A DNA stretch of 64,000 bases from Cryptomeria japonica. Taxonomy: Eukaryota; Streptophyta; Pinopsida; Cupressales; Cupressaceae. The notes beneath the pieces were generated by a model. The model saw only the letters and a program-made list of their open reading frames with translations. It was not told where the DNA came from and made no database searches. The DNA lies in NCBI RefSeq assembly GCF_030272615.1, contig NC_081411.1, positions 187,495,449 to 187,559,448 on the forward strand. The letters are read 5' to 3'. The stretch's first letter is position 1. Each line of letters begins with the position of its first letter. This document shows, piece by piece, positions 46,400-58,007 of this stretch. The position numbers and the translations under genes were made by a program.

Positions 46400-47383
46400 A
46401 TCCCTGGAGAAGATGACCCTTATTTGCAGAATCATAGTAAAAATAGAAACTAGGGCTGATATCCGAAGGTGGGTTAATATAAATTAGGACGACGAAAAAA
46501 TTGAAATCTACTTCTTGTCAAAGTATTTCTCCATTGTCAATTTAAATGACAAATTAGATCACAACAAAATTCATCAAAACAACCAATGGAAAATTGATGA
46601 TCAGAATATTTATATTGAGAATTGCTTCCCAAATTTTGATCCTTGTGGAATAGGTCCATACAGAAAGGCTATATGGTTAAGATTGTATAGCTTACCTTTT
46701 GAATATTGGTTAGAGGAAGTTCTAACATGTATTAGAAACTCAATTGGACACACCCTGTAGATGGATATGAGTGATAGGGACTCAATTCTATATGTGCGAA
46801 TGAAGATTATAACTTTGTACAAGATACCAAGCGAAATTTGATTGAGGACCTAGTCTGGTAATTTGTATTGACCTATAGAGACCGAGCATAAAAATTCTTC
46901 TCCTCTAGATGTAGGAACCACAAGCATAATTGTGAAAATTATGCATGGCCTATACCTCAAAGATGGACATCGAAGAGACAAAAGGAAGGGGTTCAAGATT
47001 CGAAACCATCTCTCACTTTGTCCCTAATTGAAGCTCCACCCCAAGAAGATAGCGCACTAGAAAATCCATTACATGAGGAAATCTTAATGTGGAAAAGTCA
47101 TCCATTCCAAATAGGGTTGACAATATTGAAAGGGAAAATAAAAAAATTGAAGATTTTGAAAATGAAATGGAATAGGAATTGGTGGAGGATGAATTAGACA
47201 TTGTCGATCCTAGAACCATCTCCCAGTCAATAACCATAATGCTTTATTCTACACTAGTTAAAAAATAATTGTAAGGAAAACTAATAAATTAAAGTGAGAC
47301 AAAGATTCCCTTTGCAAGGAACAAAGCACAATCTATTCTTACCTCGCTCGATCCAAGGGAGCCAATGCCTCCCTTAGGGGAAG
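46400..47383 (+). pseudogene. LINE ORF1 remnant (DUF4283-like)
   Basis: The main open block (46515-46760) reads FSIVNLNDKLDHNKI, NIYIENCFPNFDPCGIGP and AIWLRLYSLPFEYWLEEVL, which follows the plant LINE ORF1 pattern (W.P.FNP ... WVRL..LP..FW). Further on, frames near 46905-46945 give RCRNHKHNCENY, a decayed zinc knuckle. The ORF1 protein binds element RNA. It is immediately upstream of an ORF2 start at 47384 on the same strand. Several stops. Confidence 0.65.
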
Positions 47384-48720
47384 ATGAAGATTCTCATGTG
47401 GAATGTTAGGGGCTTAAACACCCCTAATAGACAACGTACAATCAAATGCCAATTAGAACAATAGTTGATCAACTTAGTTCTCATTCAAGAATCCAAGATA
47501 TCAAGCTAGGAAGTTGAAGTTTTTGTCAAGTAGTATAAAGGCTTGGTTTAACAATGTTGTACATGCATCAGGGGGTGGCGGCATAATGTGGAAATTAAAC
47601 AAACTTAGTATAAATGATCAAGAACACGATCATAATTGGATTTAGGTACGTGTCTCAAGCTTATCCTCTAATTTGTCTTTCATTTTATTTAATGTATACA
47701 GGCCTACAAAGACCAAGGATAAAAAAGTACTATGGAATGCCATTGAAGCAAAGATTTTTGCCATTGATCACCACTTTATAGTGGTGGGTGATTTTAATGT
47801 TATCCTAAATGCTAAAGACAAGTCAGGTGGCCTAAAAAGACCATCCCAAACCCAAAAGAATTTTAGGCTCTTTGTTCACAACAATGCTATAACTGATATA
47901 GTCCCAACTAATAGGAAACTTACATGGAGTAAAATAAGAGATGGCTTTACAAACATTGCAGAGAGGCTTGATTGCTTCTTGATTTTTGAGCATTGGCTCA
48001 ATATGACAATGTTGCTAACCTCTTGTATTTGGCTAGTTGTAATTTTCTATCACTACCATATGGTTCTTCAAATTATAGAAGAATCTCATCCCTCATGGTG
48101 CCAATTTTAGTTTGAAAAGATATGGTTCAGATTAGGTGACCTCTTGGAATTGCTAACTCATGATGGAAGGAATCAAAAGTATTCTATGGCTTTGAGATAT
48201 TCACATTTAGTAAGAGGTTGCATTTCCTCAAGAACAAGCTTAAGGTGTAGAACAAAGTAGGCTTCAAAGACATATTCATAGAAAGATAACGGGTGGAGCA
48301 AGAAATGGCAGATCTCAGTAGCCACGTCATCAACCATGGTATGACAAATAACGAGTTTTTAGAAGAGAAAAGTCTTCTAGGTGAATATGAAAAAATCCTT
48401 GCTTGATAAGAATGTTAATGGTGATCAAAATCCAAATTATTATGGCTCGCTGAAGGTGACCAAACCAGCAAAAAAAATCAAAATACCACAAAAAGTAAGT
48501 GAAGCTAGAATAAGATATCCCAAATTAAATGACCAAATGGTCAGGTTTTAACTAATCCAAAGGAGATTCAAGATACCAAAATACAACATTTATAAGAATT
48601 ACTATGCAATAATGGCATTGTGGATCAAATTGATCTAAATATTTTAAATCATATCCCAACCCTAGTCAACAAAGAAGATAATACCCATTTAAATGCAGTG
48701 GTAACCAAAGATGACGTAAA
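47384..48720 (+). pseudogene. LINE ORF2, endonuclease part (5' of the copia C insertion)
   Basis: ATG at 47384 starts MKILMWNVRGLNTPNRQR, the typical AP-endonuclease opening (WNVRGL) of plant L1 ORF2. LVLIQESKI carries the catalytic Glu position. The block 47673-48110 contains FNVYRPTK, VVGDFNVIL (catalytic GDFN) and LTWSKIRDGF, all motifs of the family. Beyond 48110 the linker to RT is only weakly readable (FEKIWFRLGDLLE). The enzyme nicks target DNA for target-primed reverse transcription. The gene is cut at 48720 by copia C and resumes at 55565. Confidence 0.8.
48716..48720. repeat. Target-site duplication GTAAA of copia C, left copy
   Basis: GTAAA at 48716-48720 and at 55560-55564 bracket the element exactly. 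Confidence 0.88.
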
Positions 48721-50123
48721 TGTTTGTATTTGATTGAAGATTGCATTGATGAACTATTTTATTATCATTGATGTCAGTTGTAACTAGTAATGGTGTTGTT
48801 ATGATGCTGTTTTGCAACCGGTAGTTGTGCAAGTGAAGGAAACCAGTATTACTTTAAAAGCAGTGAGATCAACTGGTAACCCTACCTATTGATGTGCCAA
48901 ACCCTAATCAATGGAGCTTGGTGAATCAATTGTATTGATTTATGATCAAATGGTGATCGGTAATGATTATGCCATGTATGCATGTTGTATGTGATAAGTT
49001 TCAAGTGGTTTTTGGTGCATAGAGATAACGGTTTTATCTTGGGAATGAGTGAGTACATTGCATGAAGAGGAAACCACATGATGAGTTATAGGAATCGATG
49101 AGCAGTGATCAAGGAGTGGTTGAGGTTGTCTTAAATAATGTGTTGTTGATTGCTATGTAATCTAATGGTAATACTTGAACTGATTTGTTTGTAATCTCTA
49201 TGAGATCTTAGGTTTGTGATGTGTTACAAACCTATTATTTTGCTTATAAGGTCGATGAGTTGTTTTGTTGTAGTATTGCCAATTTTGGTTAAGTGTCAGT
49301 GTGATTGATTGCCAAACTAGAAGGTGTATTTGTAGTATGTGTGAAGGAAGATAGGAGCATGAAAAAGATCTTATCAAGTAGAGTAGTGCTATTTACCAGA
49401 TCAAAAAACCCTTGTTGTTCTCTAACAATTACAATAGTTAAATTCCTTAACTGGGTAAGCTTTAACAGGTTAATTTTATCTAAACCCTCTAACCAAGTGA
49501 TCCATTAGCTTGGATTTCAAATCCTCTATCGAGGTTACTCCTAATAGGCTATTGCTTCTAACATGGCATTATAGTCAATCCCTTAACCGGGTGGTCCCTA
49601 ACAGGATCCGTTCTTAACAGGACATTTTGTAAAGCTTTAACAGGCTTGGCTCCTAACAGGGTGAAATTCAGAAGAGTTCAGAATACTTGTGGGTATTCAT
49701 CCCCACCGTGGTTTTTCCCATTTGGGTTTCCACGTCAAAAATCATTGTGTCAAGTGCTGAATGGTTTTTGTGGTTATGTTTGATATGGTTAATTTGCGTA
49801 ATTGTTAAATCCACTTAGATATGTTAAGATGACCGACATTAATTTGAAATGTGCTTTTACTATTGTTAGTAAAATGATTTGATGTTTTGGTTAAATGGTT
49901 TGGGAGTTTTAGAGCTGTTATATTGTTATTTTGATAGGCCAGTCAAACTGGTAAACTGTCAGTGCTATTGCAGTTTGTAGCTTAGTGTTTGAACTAGTTA
50001 GTTTAGTGATTGACTTGAGAGATTGTTTTTGAGTTTGGTGAAAGTTTAGTCAGTTTTCTATCTATTGATTCACCCCCCCCTCTCAGTAGTTGTCTAGATC
50101 CTTATTGATTCATCATATCATCA
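48721..50123 (+). repeat. 5' LTR of copia C
   Basis: TGTTTGTATTTGATTGAAG ... TTCATCATATCATCA. Contains the copia U5 signature (CCCCACCGTGGTTTTTCCC ... GGGTTTCCACGT, about 49695-49735) and GATTCACCCCCCCCTCTCAG at about 50066. Confidence 0.9.
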
Positions 50124-50125
50124 AT

Positions 50126-50137
50126 TGGTATTAGATC
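50126..50137 (+). other. Primer-binding site of copia C
   Basis: TGGTATTAGATC, two bases after the LTR, resembling the initiator tRNA-Met type. Confidence 0.75.
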
Positions 50138-50193
50138 TATTCAGGTCCTCTAGTGTCTAAGCCTAACAACTTGAGGTAAATATCTAGAAGAAC

Positions 50194-51408
50194 ATGATGA
50201 AGAAATCAGGTCTGAAGTTTAATAGGGAAAACTATAGAATATGGAATGATAGGATGAAAATCTATATCAAGAGTCTAGGAAGTCAATACTGGGAACATGT
50301 TGTTACACAATATACTGCACCTAGTGGGACTCTGTCTGATGATCAAAAGAAAGAGAAACAAGATAATAATCAAGCATTGCAGGCCATTATCGGTTCTTTG
50401 TCTACTTCAGAGTATGTTGATATCCATGGTTTGGAGAATGCTTATGATGTGTGGAAGAAACTTGAGGAGATCTATAGCAGTAATGAGCATGTGAAGATTG
50501 CCAAAGAAGAGAGTCTGAGAGGTAAATTTGATGACATGCGGATGGATGAAGGTGAGAATATTCAATAGTATGGTCAGAGGATCAAGGAGATAGTTAGTGA
50601 GATCAAAAGTGTTAGTGGTAAAGTGGAGGATGCCATAGTGGTTAGTAAGGTGTTGAGAGCCCTTCTACCAGTCTACACTATCTGAGTTGTAGCTATTCAG
50701 GAGCTAAAGTCTATTGATAAAACTAAGGTAACTCTTGACTCCATCATTGGTAAACATACTGCATTTGAGTTAAATGGTTATGATGGTAGTGCTCAGAAAT
50801 CCAAATCTGTATTTAGAGCTTCAGTCTCTAATCCACTTGTGAGGAAAAGAAGAGATGTTAGTCATAGTTATGAGTCTAGATCCAGCAAAGAAGTTGATGA
50901 TGAAGACAATCTGATCGAGCTTGAAGCATTGTTGGCTAAGTGGTTACCCAGAGGTACCGGTAAGTACAGAGGTAAATTACCTTTGAAGTGTTTTGCATGT
51001 TACAAGATTGGACATATTTCTGCTAATTGTCCTAATGGTGACAATGAGCATAAGCGTGAGAAGTACAAGAAGTTCAAAGGAAAAGGCAAAAGAGATTGCC
51101 TCATTGCAGTTGATGGTGGTATCACTGATCAGGAATCTGAGGGAGATGGTAATGAAGACATTCTCTTTGTTGCCATTAAAGAGGAGACATATGATCAGAA
51201 TGCATTAGTTTCTTGCATGGATAGTTTTGATGATTGGATCATATATAGTGGTTGTTCGCACCACATGACCGGTGACCAGAGTAAATTTCTTACTTTGAAG
51301 GAATTTGATGGAGGAGTTGTGAGATTTGGAAATGACTCACCCTACATGGTAAAAGTAAAGGGAACCATTTCTCTTAATGGAAAGAGCAGTGCAGATGATG
51401 TCTACTAG
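50194..51408 (+). pseudogene. Copia C gag and protease region
   Basis: ATG at 50194 starts MMKKSGLKFNRENYRIWNDR, the standard UBN2/DUF4219-type gag opening. The domain continues through LEEIYSSNEHVK and SLRGKFDDMRMDEGE to a TAG at 50566, then in frame through a TGA near 50682 to the block 50839-51408. There a complete zinc knuckle (CFACYKIGHISANC, about 50990-51030) is followed by a protease region whose active site reads YSGCSHHMTG, where the family has D-S-G-(C/A): the catalytic Asp is now Tyr. It would not make a functional polyprotein. Confidence 0.85.
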
Positions 51409-51481
51409 GTTGAAGGATTAAAGCACAATCTATTGAGTGTAGCTCAACTAAATGACATAGGTTATCCATTGGAATTCAAGA

Positions 51482-52070
51482 GTGGAATGTGCAAAATCTA
51501 TGGGAGCCAAAGGTGAACTGATTGCAACCAACCAGAAGACAAAAGGTAACTTGTTTCACCTAAATCCTAAAGTCAACAACTATTTAATTGCTAAAGTAGA
51601 TGATAGTTGGTTTTGGCATCAGAGATTTTGTCATATAAATTTTTATAACATTGTCAAAGTCAGTAAGTGTAAGTTAGTAAGAGGTTTGCCTTAGTTGGGC
51701 AAACCGGTGAATGCTCTGTGTAAGGAATGTCAGTTAGGGAATGTGACATCCTCAACTTTTAAGAGCAAATCTTTCTCAACAAAACATTTGTTAGATTTGG
51801 TTCATACAAACCTTTGTGGACCAATAAGGACTAAAAGTATTCAAGGTGATAGATATTTTATTATCTTCATTGATGATTGCTCAAGAATGATGTGGGTCAC
51901 ATTCTTGAAGGACAAAAAATAAGCCTTTAGTAAGTTTAAGGCATTCATGGCCTTAGCTGAAAAGGAAAGTTTAGGAGAAACTAGTGAGGAGAAGAAGGAA
52001 GATGAACCTTACATTCTGATTTTCGAACCAGAACTGATGAAGCCGAAATTGGTGAAGTGAATGTTGTAGT
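51482..52070 (+). pseudogene. Copia C integrase, core deleted
   Basis: The zinc-binding region is readable (WFWHQRFCHINF ... ALCKECQLGN). The core starts LLDLVHTNLCGPIRTKSIQG, where the first catalytic Asp of HTD is Asn. It continues to MALAEKES at about 51970 and then passes directly into an acidic linker (LGETSEEKKEDEPY) that normally follows the integrase. The second Asp (SDNGGE) and Glu (ERKNRT) regions, several hundred codons, are missing. Intact copia integrases have all three. The junction is in frame, so this is a clean internal deletion rather than decay. Confidence 0.8.
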
Positions 52071-52209
52071 ACTAGTTCAACCAGAATAGGAAGATTCTAC
52101 AGAAGAATATGATGATAGTGAGGAAGAAGAACCTAAAGATAATGATCATGTTATTCCAAGGTATGTGAGACTCAATCATAATCCTGACTAGATTATTGGA
52201 GATAAAGAT

Positions 52210-53800
52210 GCTAGAGTGTTAACCAGAAGAAGAATTAGAGAGAATTCTTGCATGATCTCCACTATTGAGCCTAGAACTGCTAAGGAAGCCTTTGGAGATG
52301 ATCAATGGATCAAAGATATGGAAGAGGAGCTTGACCAGATTGAGAAGAACAATACATGGACCCTAGTACCTAGATCGGTGAATAAAAATGTGATATGTAC
52401 TAAATAGATATTCATGAATAAACTGAATGAAGATGGAGTAGTAGTCAGAAACAAAGATAGATTGGTATGCAAAGGTTATGCACAGGAAGAAGGAGAAGAC
52501 TATGGTGAGACATTTGCACCAGTTGCTAGATTGGAAGGTGTTAGGACTCTACTTGCATTTGCAAAATATAAAGGATTCAAAGTATATCAGATGGATGTGA
52601 AGTCAACATTTCTAAATGGAATACTGGAAGAGGAAGTATACATTGAATAACCAGATGGTTATGCTTTGACAGATGCGAAGGATATGATGTGTAAACTACA
52701 CAAGGCACTATATGGTTTGAAGCAAGCATTGAGAGCATGGTATGAAAGACTAAATTCACACATGATGAAGATAGGTTTCTAGAGAACCAGTGAAGAAAAC
52801 AATATATATCTCAAGACTGAAGGAGATAAGATACTGGTTAGTGAAGTGTTTGTGGATGATATCACTTTTGGAGGCAATGATAACATGAGTGATGACTTTG
52901 CAAATGAGATAAAAAGTGAATTTGAAATGTCTCTAGTAGGAGAGATAAAATTCTTCATAGGTTTGCAAATTCAACAGATGAAGAGGTATCTTTATCATAC
53001 AGTCCAAATTTGTGAAAGAGGTATTGAAGACATTTAGAATGGGAGACTGTAAACTAGTTGGGACACCAATGGTTACAGGTTGTAAACTGTCTAAAGAGGA
53101 TGATGTCACATCCGTTGATGAATAGAAGTACATATCAATGATTAGGAAACTGCATTATGTTGTTCACAGTAGACCGGATATTGCTCATACAGTTGGATTA
53201 GTTGCCATATTTCAGAAGAACCCTAAGGAAACACACATGATTGCAACTAAAAGGATATTTAGATATTTGAAAGGTACTATTGATTATGGATTATGGTATC
53301 CATATGCAGGTAACTTTGATTTGAAGGTTTATACAGATGCATACTAGGCATGAAATATTGATGACAGGAAGAGCACAACCAGTGGTGCATTCTTTCTTGG
53401 AGGAAGACTTGTATCTTGGAGCAACAAGAAGCAGAGCTGTATATCACAGTCCAATGTTGAAGCTAAATATGCTGTAGCGTATATGAATTGTACCCAGGCA
53501 ATGTGGATGAAACACATTCTGGAAGGATTCAAGTTGAAGATCAGAGAACTGGTAAATATTTTATGTGATAACACCAGTCCAATAAATATTTCAAAGAACC
53601 CGGTGTTGCATGCTAGAACCAAGCATATTGAGCTGAAATATCATTTCTTGAGGGAGAAAGTGCAGAGTAAAGATGTGTTACTGGAGCATGTATCTACTAA
53701 GGAGTAGCTAGTAGATATCTTTACTAAACCTCTGCCTAAGAATACTTTTGAGTATCTTAGAGGTCAGTTAGGGGTTGTGCCCCTACATGAGGTCAATTGA
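52210..53800 (+). pseudogene. Copia C reverse transcriptase and RNase H
   Basis: RT motifs in order: TAKEAFGDDQWIKDMEEELD, NTWTLVPR, RLVCKGYAQEEGEDYGETFAPVARLE, YQMDVKSTFLNG, LHKALYGLKQALRAWYERL and VFVDDITFGG (the catalytic YVDD box, here FVDD). RNase H follows with RPDIAHTVG, IFRYLKGT, DDRKSTTSGAFFLGG and SNVEAKYAVAY, and the end NTFEYLRGQLGVVPLHEVN-stop at 53800. Stops often sit where Trp or Gln is expected (for example VYIE-stop-PDG for EQPDG, AY-stop-A for DWAG), as from C-to-T or G-to-A decay. Confidence 0.88.
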
Positions 53801-54146
53801 GCAGATGTAGAAGACATAAGTCCCATAGCTAATTGAAGATCTTGAAGCTGGATTGGTGTAGAGTGGAGCTACTCCAAAGGGGGAGCATCAAGCCCCACAT
53901 CGTTGATGCAGAATAGTAAAGTACGACACTGCATGTTTTACTTTCACTTTGGAATTATTGTCAAAGGGGGAGAAGAACTATATGATTGATAGAGAGAAGA
54001 ACTATAACTAGTTACCAACTGAAGACATGGAGACTCAGTTGAAGGAGAGTACATGGTAAAATGTAAACCATGATTCCTATACCCATGTATGTGCATTACT
54101 CTCAATCATCACAATCAAGGGTATTGATATTTGTATTTCCATCAAT
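53801..54146 (+). other. Copia C 3' untranslated spacer
   Basis: Between the pol stop and the PPT; contains two AAAGGGGGAG-like purine runs (about 53877 and 53965) in addition to the PPT proper. Confidence 0.6.
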
Positions 54147-54161
54147 GCCAAAGGGGGAGAT
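54147..54161 (+). other. Polypurine tract of copia C
   Basis: CCAAAGGGGGAGATT directly before the 3' LTR. Confidence 0.8.
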
Positions 54162-55559
54162 TATTGGTATTTGATTGAAGATTGCATTGATGAACTATTG
54201 CGTTGTCATTGGTGTCAATTATAACTGGTAATAATGTTGTTATGATGTTGTTTTGCAACTGGTAGTTGTGCAAGTGAAGGAAACCGGTATTACTTTAGAA
54301 GCAGTGAGATCAACCAATAACTTTACCCGTTGATGTGCCAAACCCTAACTGATGAAGCTTGGTGAATCAATTGTATTGATTTATGATCAAATCATGATCA
54401 GTAATGATTATGCCATGTATGCATGTTGAATGTGATAAGTTTCAAGAGGTTTTTGGTGAGTAGAGATAATGATTTTATCTTGGGAATGAGCGAGTACATT
54501 GCATGAAGAGGAAATCGCATGATGAGTTACAGGAATCAATGAGCAGTGATCAAGGAGCGGTCGAGGTTGTCTTGAAAATTGTGTTGTTGATTTCTATGTA
54601 ATCTAATGGTCATACTTGAATCAATTTGTTTGTAATCTCTATGAGATCTTAGGTTTGTAATGAGTTATCAACCTATTATTTTTCTTATAATGTCGATGAG
54701 TTATTTTGTTGTAGTATTGCAATTTTGGTTAAGTGTCAGTGTGATTGATTGTGGAACCAGAAGGTGTATCTGTAGTATGTGTGAAGGCAGATAGGAGCAT
54801 GAAAAGGATCTGATCAAGCAGAGTAGTGCTATTTACCAGATGAGCAAACCCTATTGTTCTCTAACAATTACAAAGTTAAATCCCTTAACCAGGTAAGTTT
54901 TAATAGGCTTAGTGCTATCTAAATCCTCTAACCAGGTGATCTATTAGCTTGGATTTCAAATCCTCTATCGAGGTTACTCCTAACAGGGTATTGCTTCTAA
55001 CAGAGCATTATAGTCAATCCCTTAACCGAGTTGTCCCTAACAGGATCTGTTCTTAATAGGACATTTGTAAAGCTTTAACAAGCTTGGCTCCTAATAGGGT
55101 GAACTTCAGAAGGGTTCAAAATACTTGTGGGTATCCATCCCCACCATGGTTTTTCCCATTTGGGTTTCCACTACAAAAAACATTGTGTCAAGTGGTGAAT
55201 GCTTTTTGTGGCTATGTTTGATATGGTTAATTTTCTTAACTATTAAATCCACTTAGATATGTTAAGATGACCAACATTAATCTGAAATGTGCTTTTACTA
55301 TTGTTAGTAAAATGATTTGTTGTTTTGGTTAAATGATTTTGGAGTTTTAGAGCTGTTATACTGTTATTTTGATATGCCAGTCAAACCGGTAAACTGTTAG
55401 TGCTATTGCAGTTTGTAGCTTTGTGTTTGAACCAGTTAGTTCAGTGATTGACTTGAGAGATTATTTTTGAGTTTGGTGAAAGTTTAGCCAGTTTTCTATC
55501 TACTAGTTCACCCCCCTCTCAATAGTTGTCTGAATCCTTATTGATTCATCATATCATCA
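54162..55559 (+). repeat. 3' LTR of copia C
   Basis: Begins TATTGGTATTTGATTG (TG changed to TA) and ends TTCATCATATCATCA; pairs with 48721-50123. Confidence 0.9.
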
Positions 55560-55564
55560 GTAAA

Positions 55565-55928
55565 GACAACTTTATTCCAACTTTATCTTAACAAGGCACT
55601 AGGGTTGAATGGTTTCACAACACAATTTATTAAGAATGTTAGAATTTTATGGGTGACTATATCATAAAGGTGGTGGAAGAGTCTAGGAAGAAAAGGAAAG
55701 TATTAAAGAACTTAAACAATACCAAAATTGCATTAATTCCTAAAGTCAAAGACTGTATGACTTTCAAAGATTTCAAACCAATCTCTTTATGTAATACGAT
55801 TTACAAGGTGTTATCTAAAGTCATGGCTAACAAACTAAAAAAGATACTCTCGAATATTATCATGGACGAACAAAGCAGTTTTGTCCTAGAAAGAAACATT
55901 ACCAATGGCACAATAATCACACATGATA
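55565..55928 (+). pseudogene. LINE ORF2, reverse transcriptase start (3' of the copia C insertion)
   Basis: Resumes the LINE cut at 48720. Frames give KALGLNGFTTQFIKN (family KAPGPDGF), then the open block 55649-55928 with LNNTKIALIPKVKDCMTFKDFKPISLCNTIYKVLSKVMANKL (in two pieces a perfect family pattern) and MDEQSSFVLERNIT. These are the first RT motifs of plant L1 elements. The LINE breaks off here at a T9 run, where another retroposed sequence on the opposite strand begins. The catalytic F-A-D-D region is absent. Confidence 0.82.
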
Positions 55929-56726
55929 TTTTTTTTTGATCGATTAATAGTATTTTTATTGATAATAACACATTTACATTTCTAGCTTATCAAACCATTG
56001 ATAATGTCATTCATACACAGTCCAACATAGAAGCAATAGCTAAGTCCCCCACCATTGATATATAGCCCAAAATGATGACTACTCCCATCCACTACAAGTT
56101 ACTTATATGTTAACAATACAATATGTTTATAATGCAAAAAATTATCACAGTAAGAAATAAACAAAATAGACATCGGACTAGTGTTACTCTACGATTACAA
56201 TTTCCTTGCCTTTCACATTCACATCCTAGCCTCCATCTAGTGGTTCATCAAGCTCATCAATGTTATCATTACCTTTTGGCATGAAGTTGATCCATAGGGT
56301 TCGTTATTGCCTCTTCTTCTTTGAACCTCTCAGGCATCCACATTTCCTTCTGGATGAAGAAGCACCACTTGAGCTTGAATATTTCATCTCATTCATTCCC
56401 CATTTCTCCAACTCCCATCTGATCTCCTGTTGTTCCCATGCTGCCAAATATTCCTTAAGCTCGTGCATTCCTATATGTGCCGAGGCATGATGCACCTCGT
56501 TATTGTAGTTTGTACTCCATAAAAGGTATGGGCACAATGGAGGTTGAAATTCACTGATGTGAATCCAAACCCCATTCGAACATACAAAGTCCTCTCCATC
56601 ACACATCATCTTCAAGAAGCTATCTAGCCCTCTGCACCACTCCTCCCAGATACATGCATGGAAAATCCATTCCACTCTCTCCTTGTCTTCGAGCTCAAAG
56701 AACCAAGCCACAAATATAGATGCAAT
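55929..56726 (-). pseudogene. Probable processed mRNA copy, 3' part, gene unknown
   Basis: On the minus strand an open frame without ATG (56711 to 56304, first in-frame codons TTT GTG GCT) encodes about 135 residues: AWFFELEDKERVEWIFHACI, several Trp/Glu-rich helices, a Ser-rich stretch (YSSSSGASSSRR) and a basic end (RGSKKKRQ). After the stop come about 340 bases, then AATAAA (55955-55960), then after 17 bases an A9 tract (55929-55937). This order is that of a poly(A)-tailed transcript. The 5' end is cut by copia F at 56727. I do not recognise the protein. Confidence 0.5.
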
Positions 56727-57184
56727 TGTTAGGGTTTAGGTAGATCTGAAGCAGATACAAATTAACAATTATATGAAGATACAAACACAAAAAATGACGA
56801 AAAATACATAACACATATAACATAGAGATTTAACATGGTTCACCCAAGATGGCATACATCCACAAAACACAATCGTCCAATCTTTTCTTATTAACTAGTG
56901 AAATCAGTACAACACCATTACAATGCCTTTTACATTCCAGCTACTTATAACATGCAATTTCTACGACAACATGTACAAAGTCAACCTTCTTTAGGGTTTT
57001 TTCAATGTCAATTTTTTTTCTCAAAAATCTCAAATCATTTTTCTCGAGGGTTGTGCCCTCGAACCCCTGCTCTTAGGGGCTGTCGCCCTCAGACCCTTGC
57101 TCGAGGCTTGACCCGACTTTGAACCCCAACGAGGATACATATCGAGTGTATAATACTTACATGATCAGTCTCCACATATTAACA
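56727..57184 (-). repeat. 3' LTR of copia F
   Basis: 458 bp, TGTTAGGGTTTAGG ... CACATATTAACA on the plus strand; the adjoining PPT reads CCAAGTGGGAGAT on the minus strand. GCAAT at 56722-56726 is the candidate target duplication. Confidence 0.8.
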
Positions 57185-57322
57185 ATCTCCCACTTGGAGA
57201 TTGATCGGTCTCCACACCAGACAATCTCCCACTTGGAGACTAATCCTGGATGACGCCACCGCTCTTGCAACTCCCACTGGATAAAACACTTGGACTTGGC
57301 CATTCCTTAAGTTCATGATTTT

Positions 57323-57985
57323 TCAGTCAAGAAGGCTAATAGAAATTGATGAGGAAATCAACTTCTCCTATGTGACTACCTTTGTGAACATATCTACAGG
57401 ATAGTCACTTGTGTGAATCTTCTCAAGCTGTAATTGGTCATCCTCCATAATAGACCATATGAAGTGGTACCTGAGTTGAATTTGTTTTGTCTTGGAATGA
57501 AGAACAAAATTCTTGGCAAGATGAATGACACTCTAGCTATCAGTATACAATGGTCTATCCTCCTGCATCTTGCCCAATTCCTCCAAAAACCATTGTAATG
57601 AAATCATCTCCTTGCTAGCTTCAGTAGCAACCACATACTCAGCTTCAGTGGTTGAAAGTGGAACAAAATTTTGTGGTATAGAAATCCAACTAACTACAGT
57701 TCCCCCTATAGTAAAGACATACCCTGTAGTACTCCTCCTTGTATCAATATCACCTGCTAGATCAGAGTCAACATATCCTTGTAGTACAGAGTTTGATCCT
57801 TTGAAACATAATTCTTTTGTATTAGTACCTCTCAAATACATGAGAATCCATTTGACAACATTCCAATGTTCCATTCCCAGATTGCTCATATACTTGCTCA
57901 CAACAACTCCCATTACATGTACAATATCCGGTCGTGTGCATACCATCGCATACATCAAACTGCCAATAGCTAATGGATATGGAAT
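57323..57985 (-). pseudogene. Copia F RNase H and end of RT
   Basis: 57533-57958 reads IGSLMYAMVCTRPDIVHVMG (in two pieces), LRGTNTKELCFKGS, GYVDSDLAGDIDTRRSTTGYVF and LSTTEAEYVVATEASKE, the RNase H of Ty1/copia with its Asp and Glu positions kept. After a TAG it continues SVIHLAKNFVLHSKTKQI and ends SISISLLD-stop at 57323. Its upstream neighbour in the protein is separated by the TIR element at 58008-59020. The plus-strand ORF 57570-58190 is the antisense shadow. Confidence 0.85.
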
Positions 57986-58007
57986 GTTAGGGAAAACACA
58001 TGAAGCT

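Larger units (their letters stand above)
48721..55559 (+). mobile_element. Ty1/copia LTR retrotransposon C inserted in a LINE
   Basis: 6,839 bp with both LTRs (1,403 and 1,398 bp), target duplication GTAAA, PBS at 50126-50137, PPT at 54147-54161, and gag to RNase H on the plus strand. The LTRs show about 30 differences in the first 245 bases by eye, so it is an old copy. All domains carry stops, and the integrase core is deleted. Confidence 0.92.
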
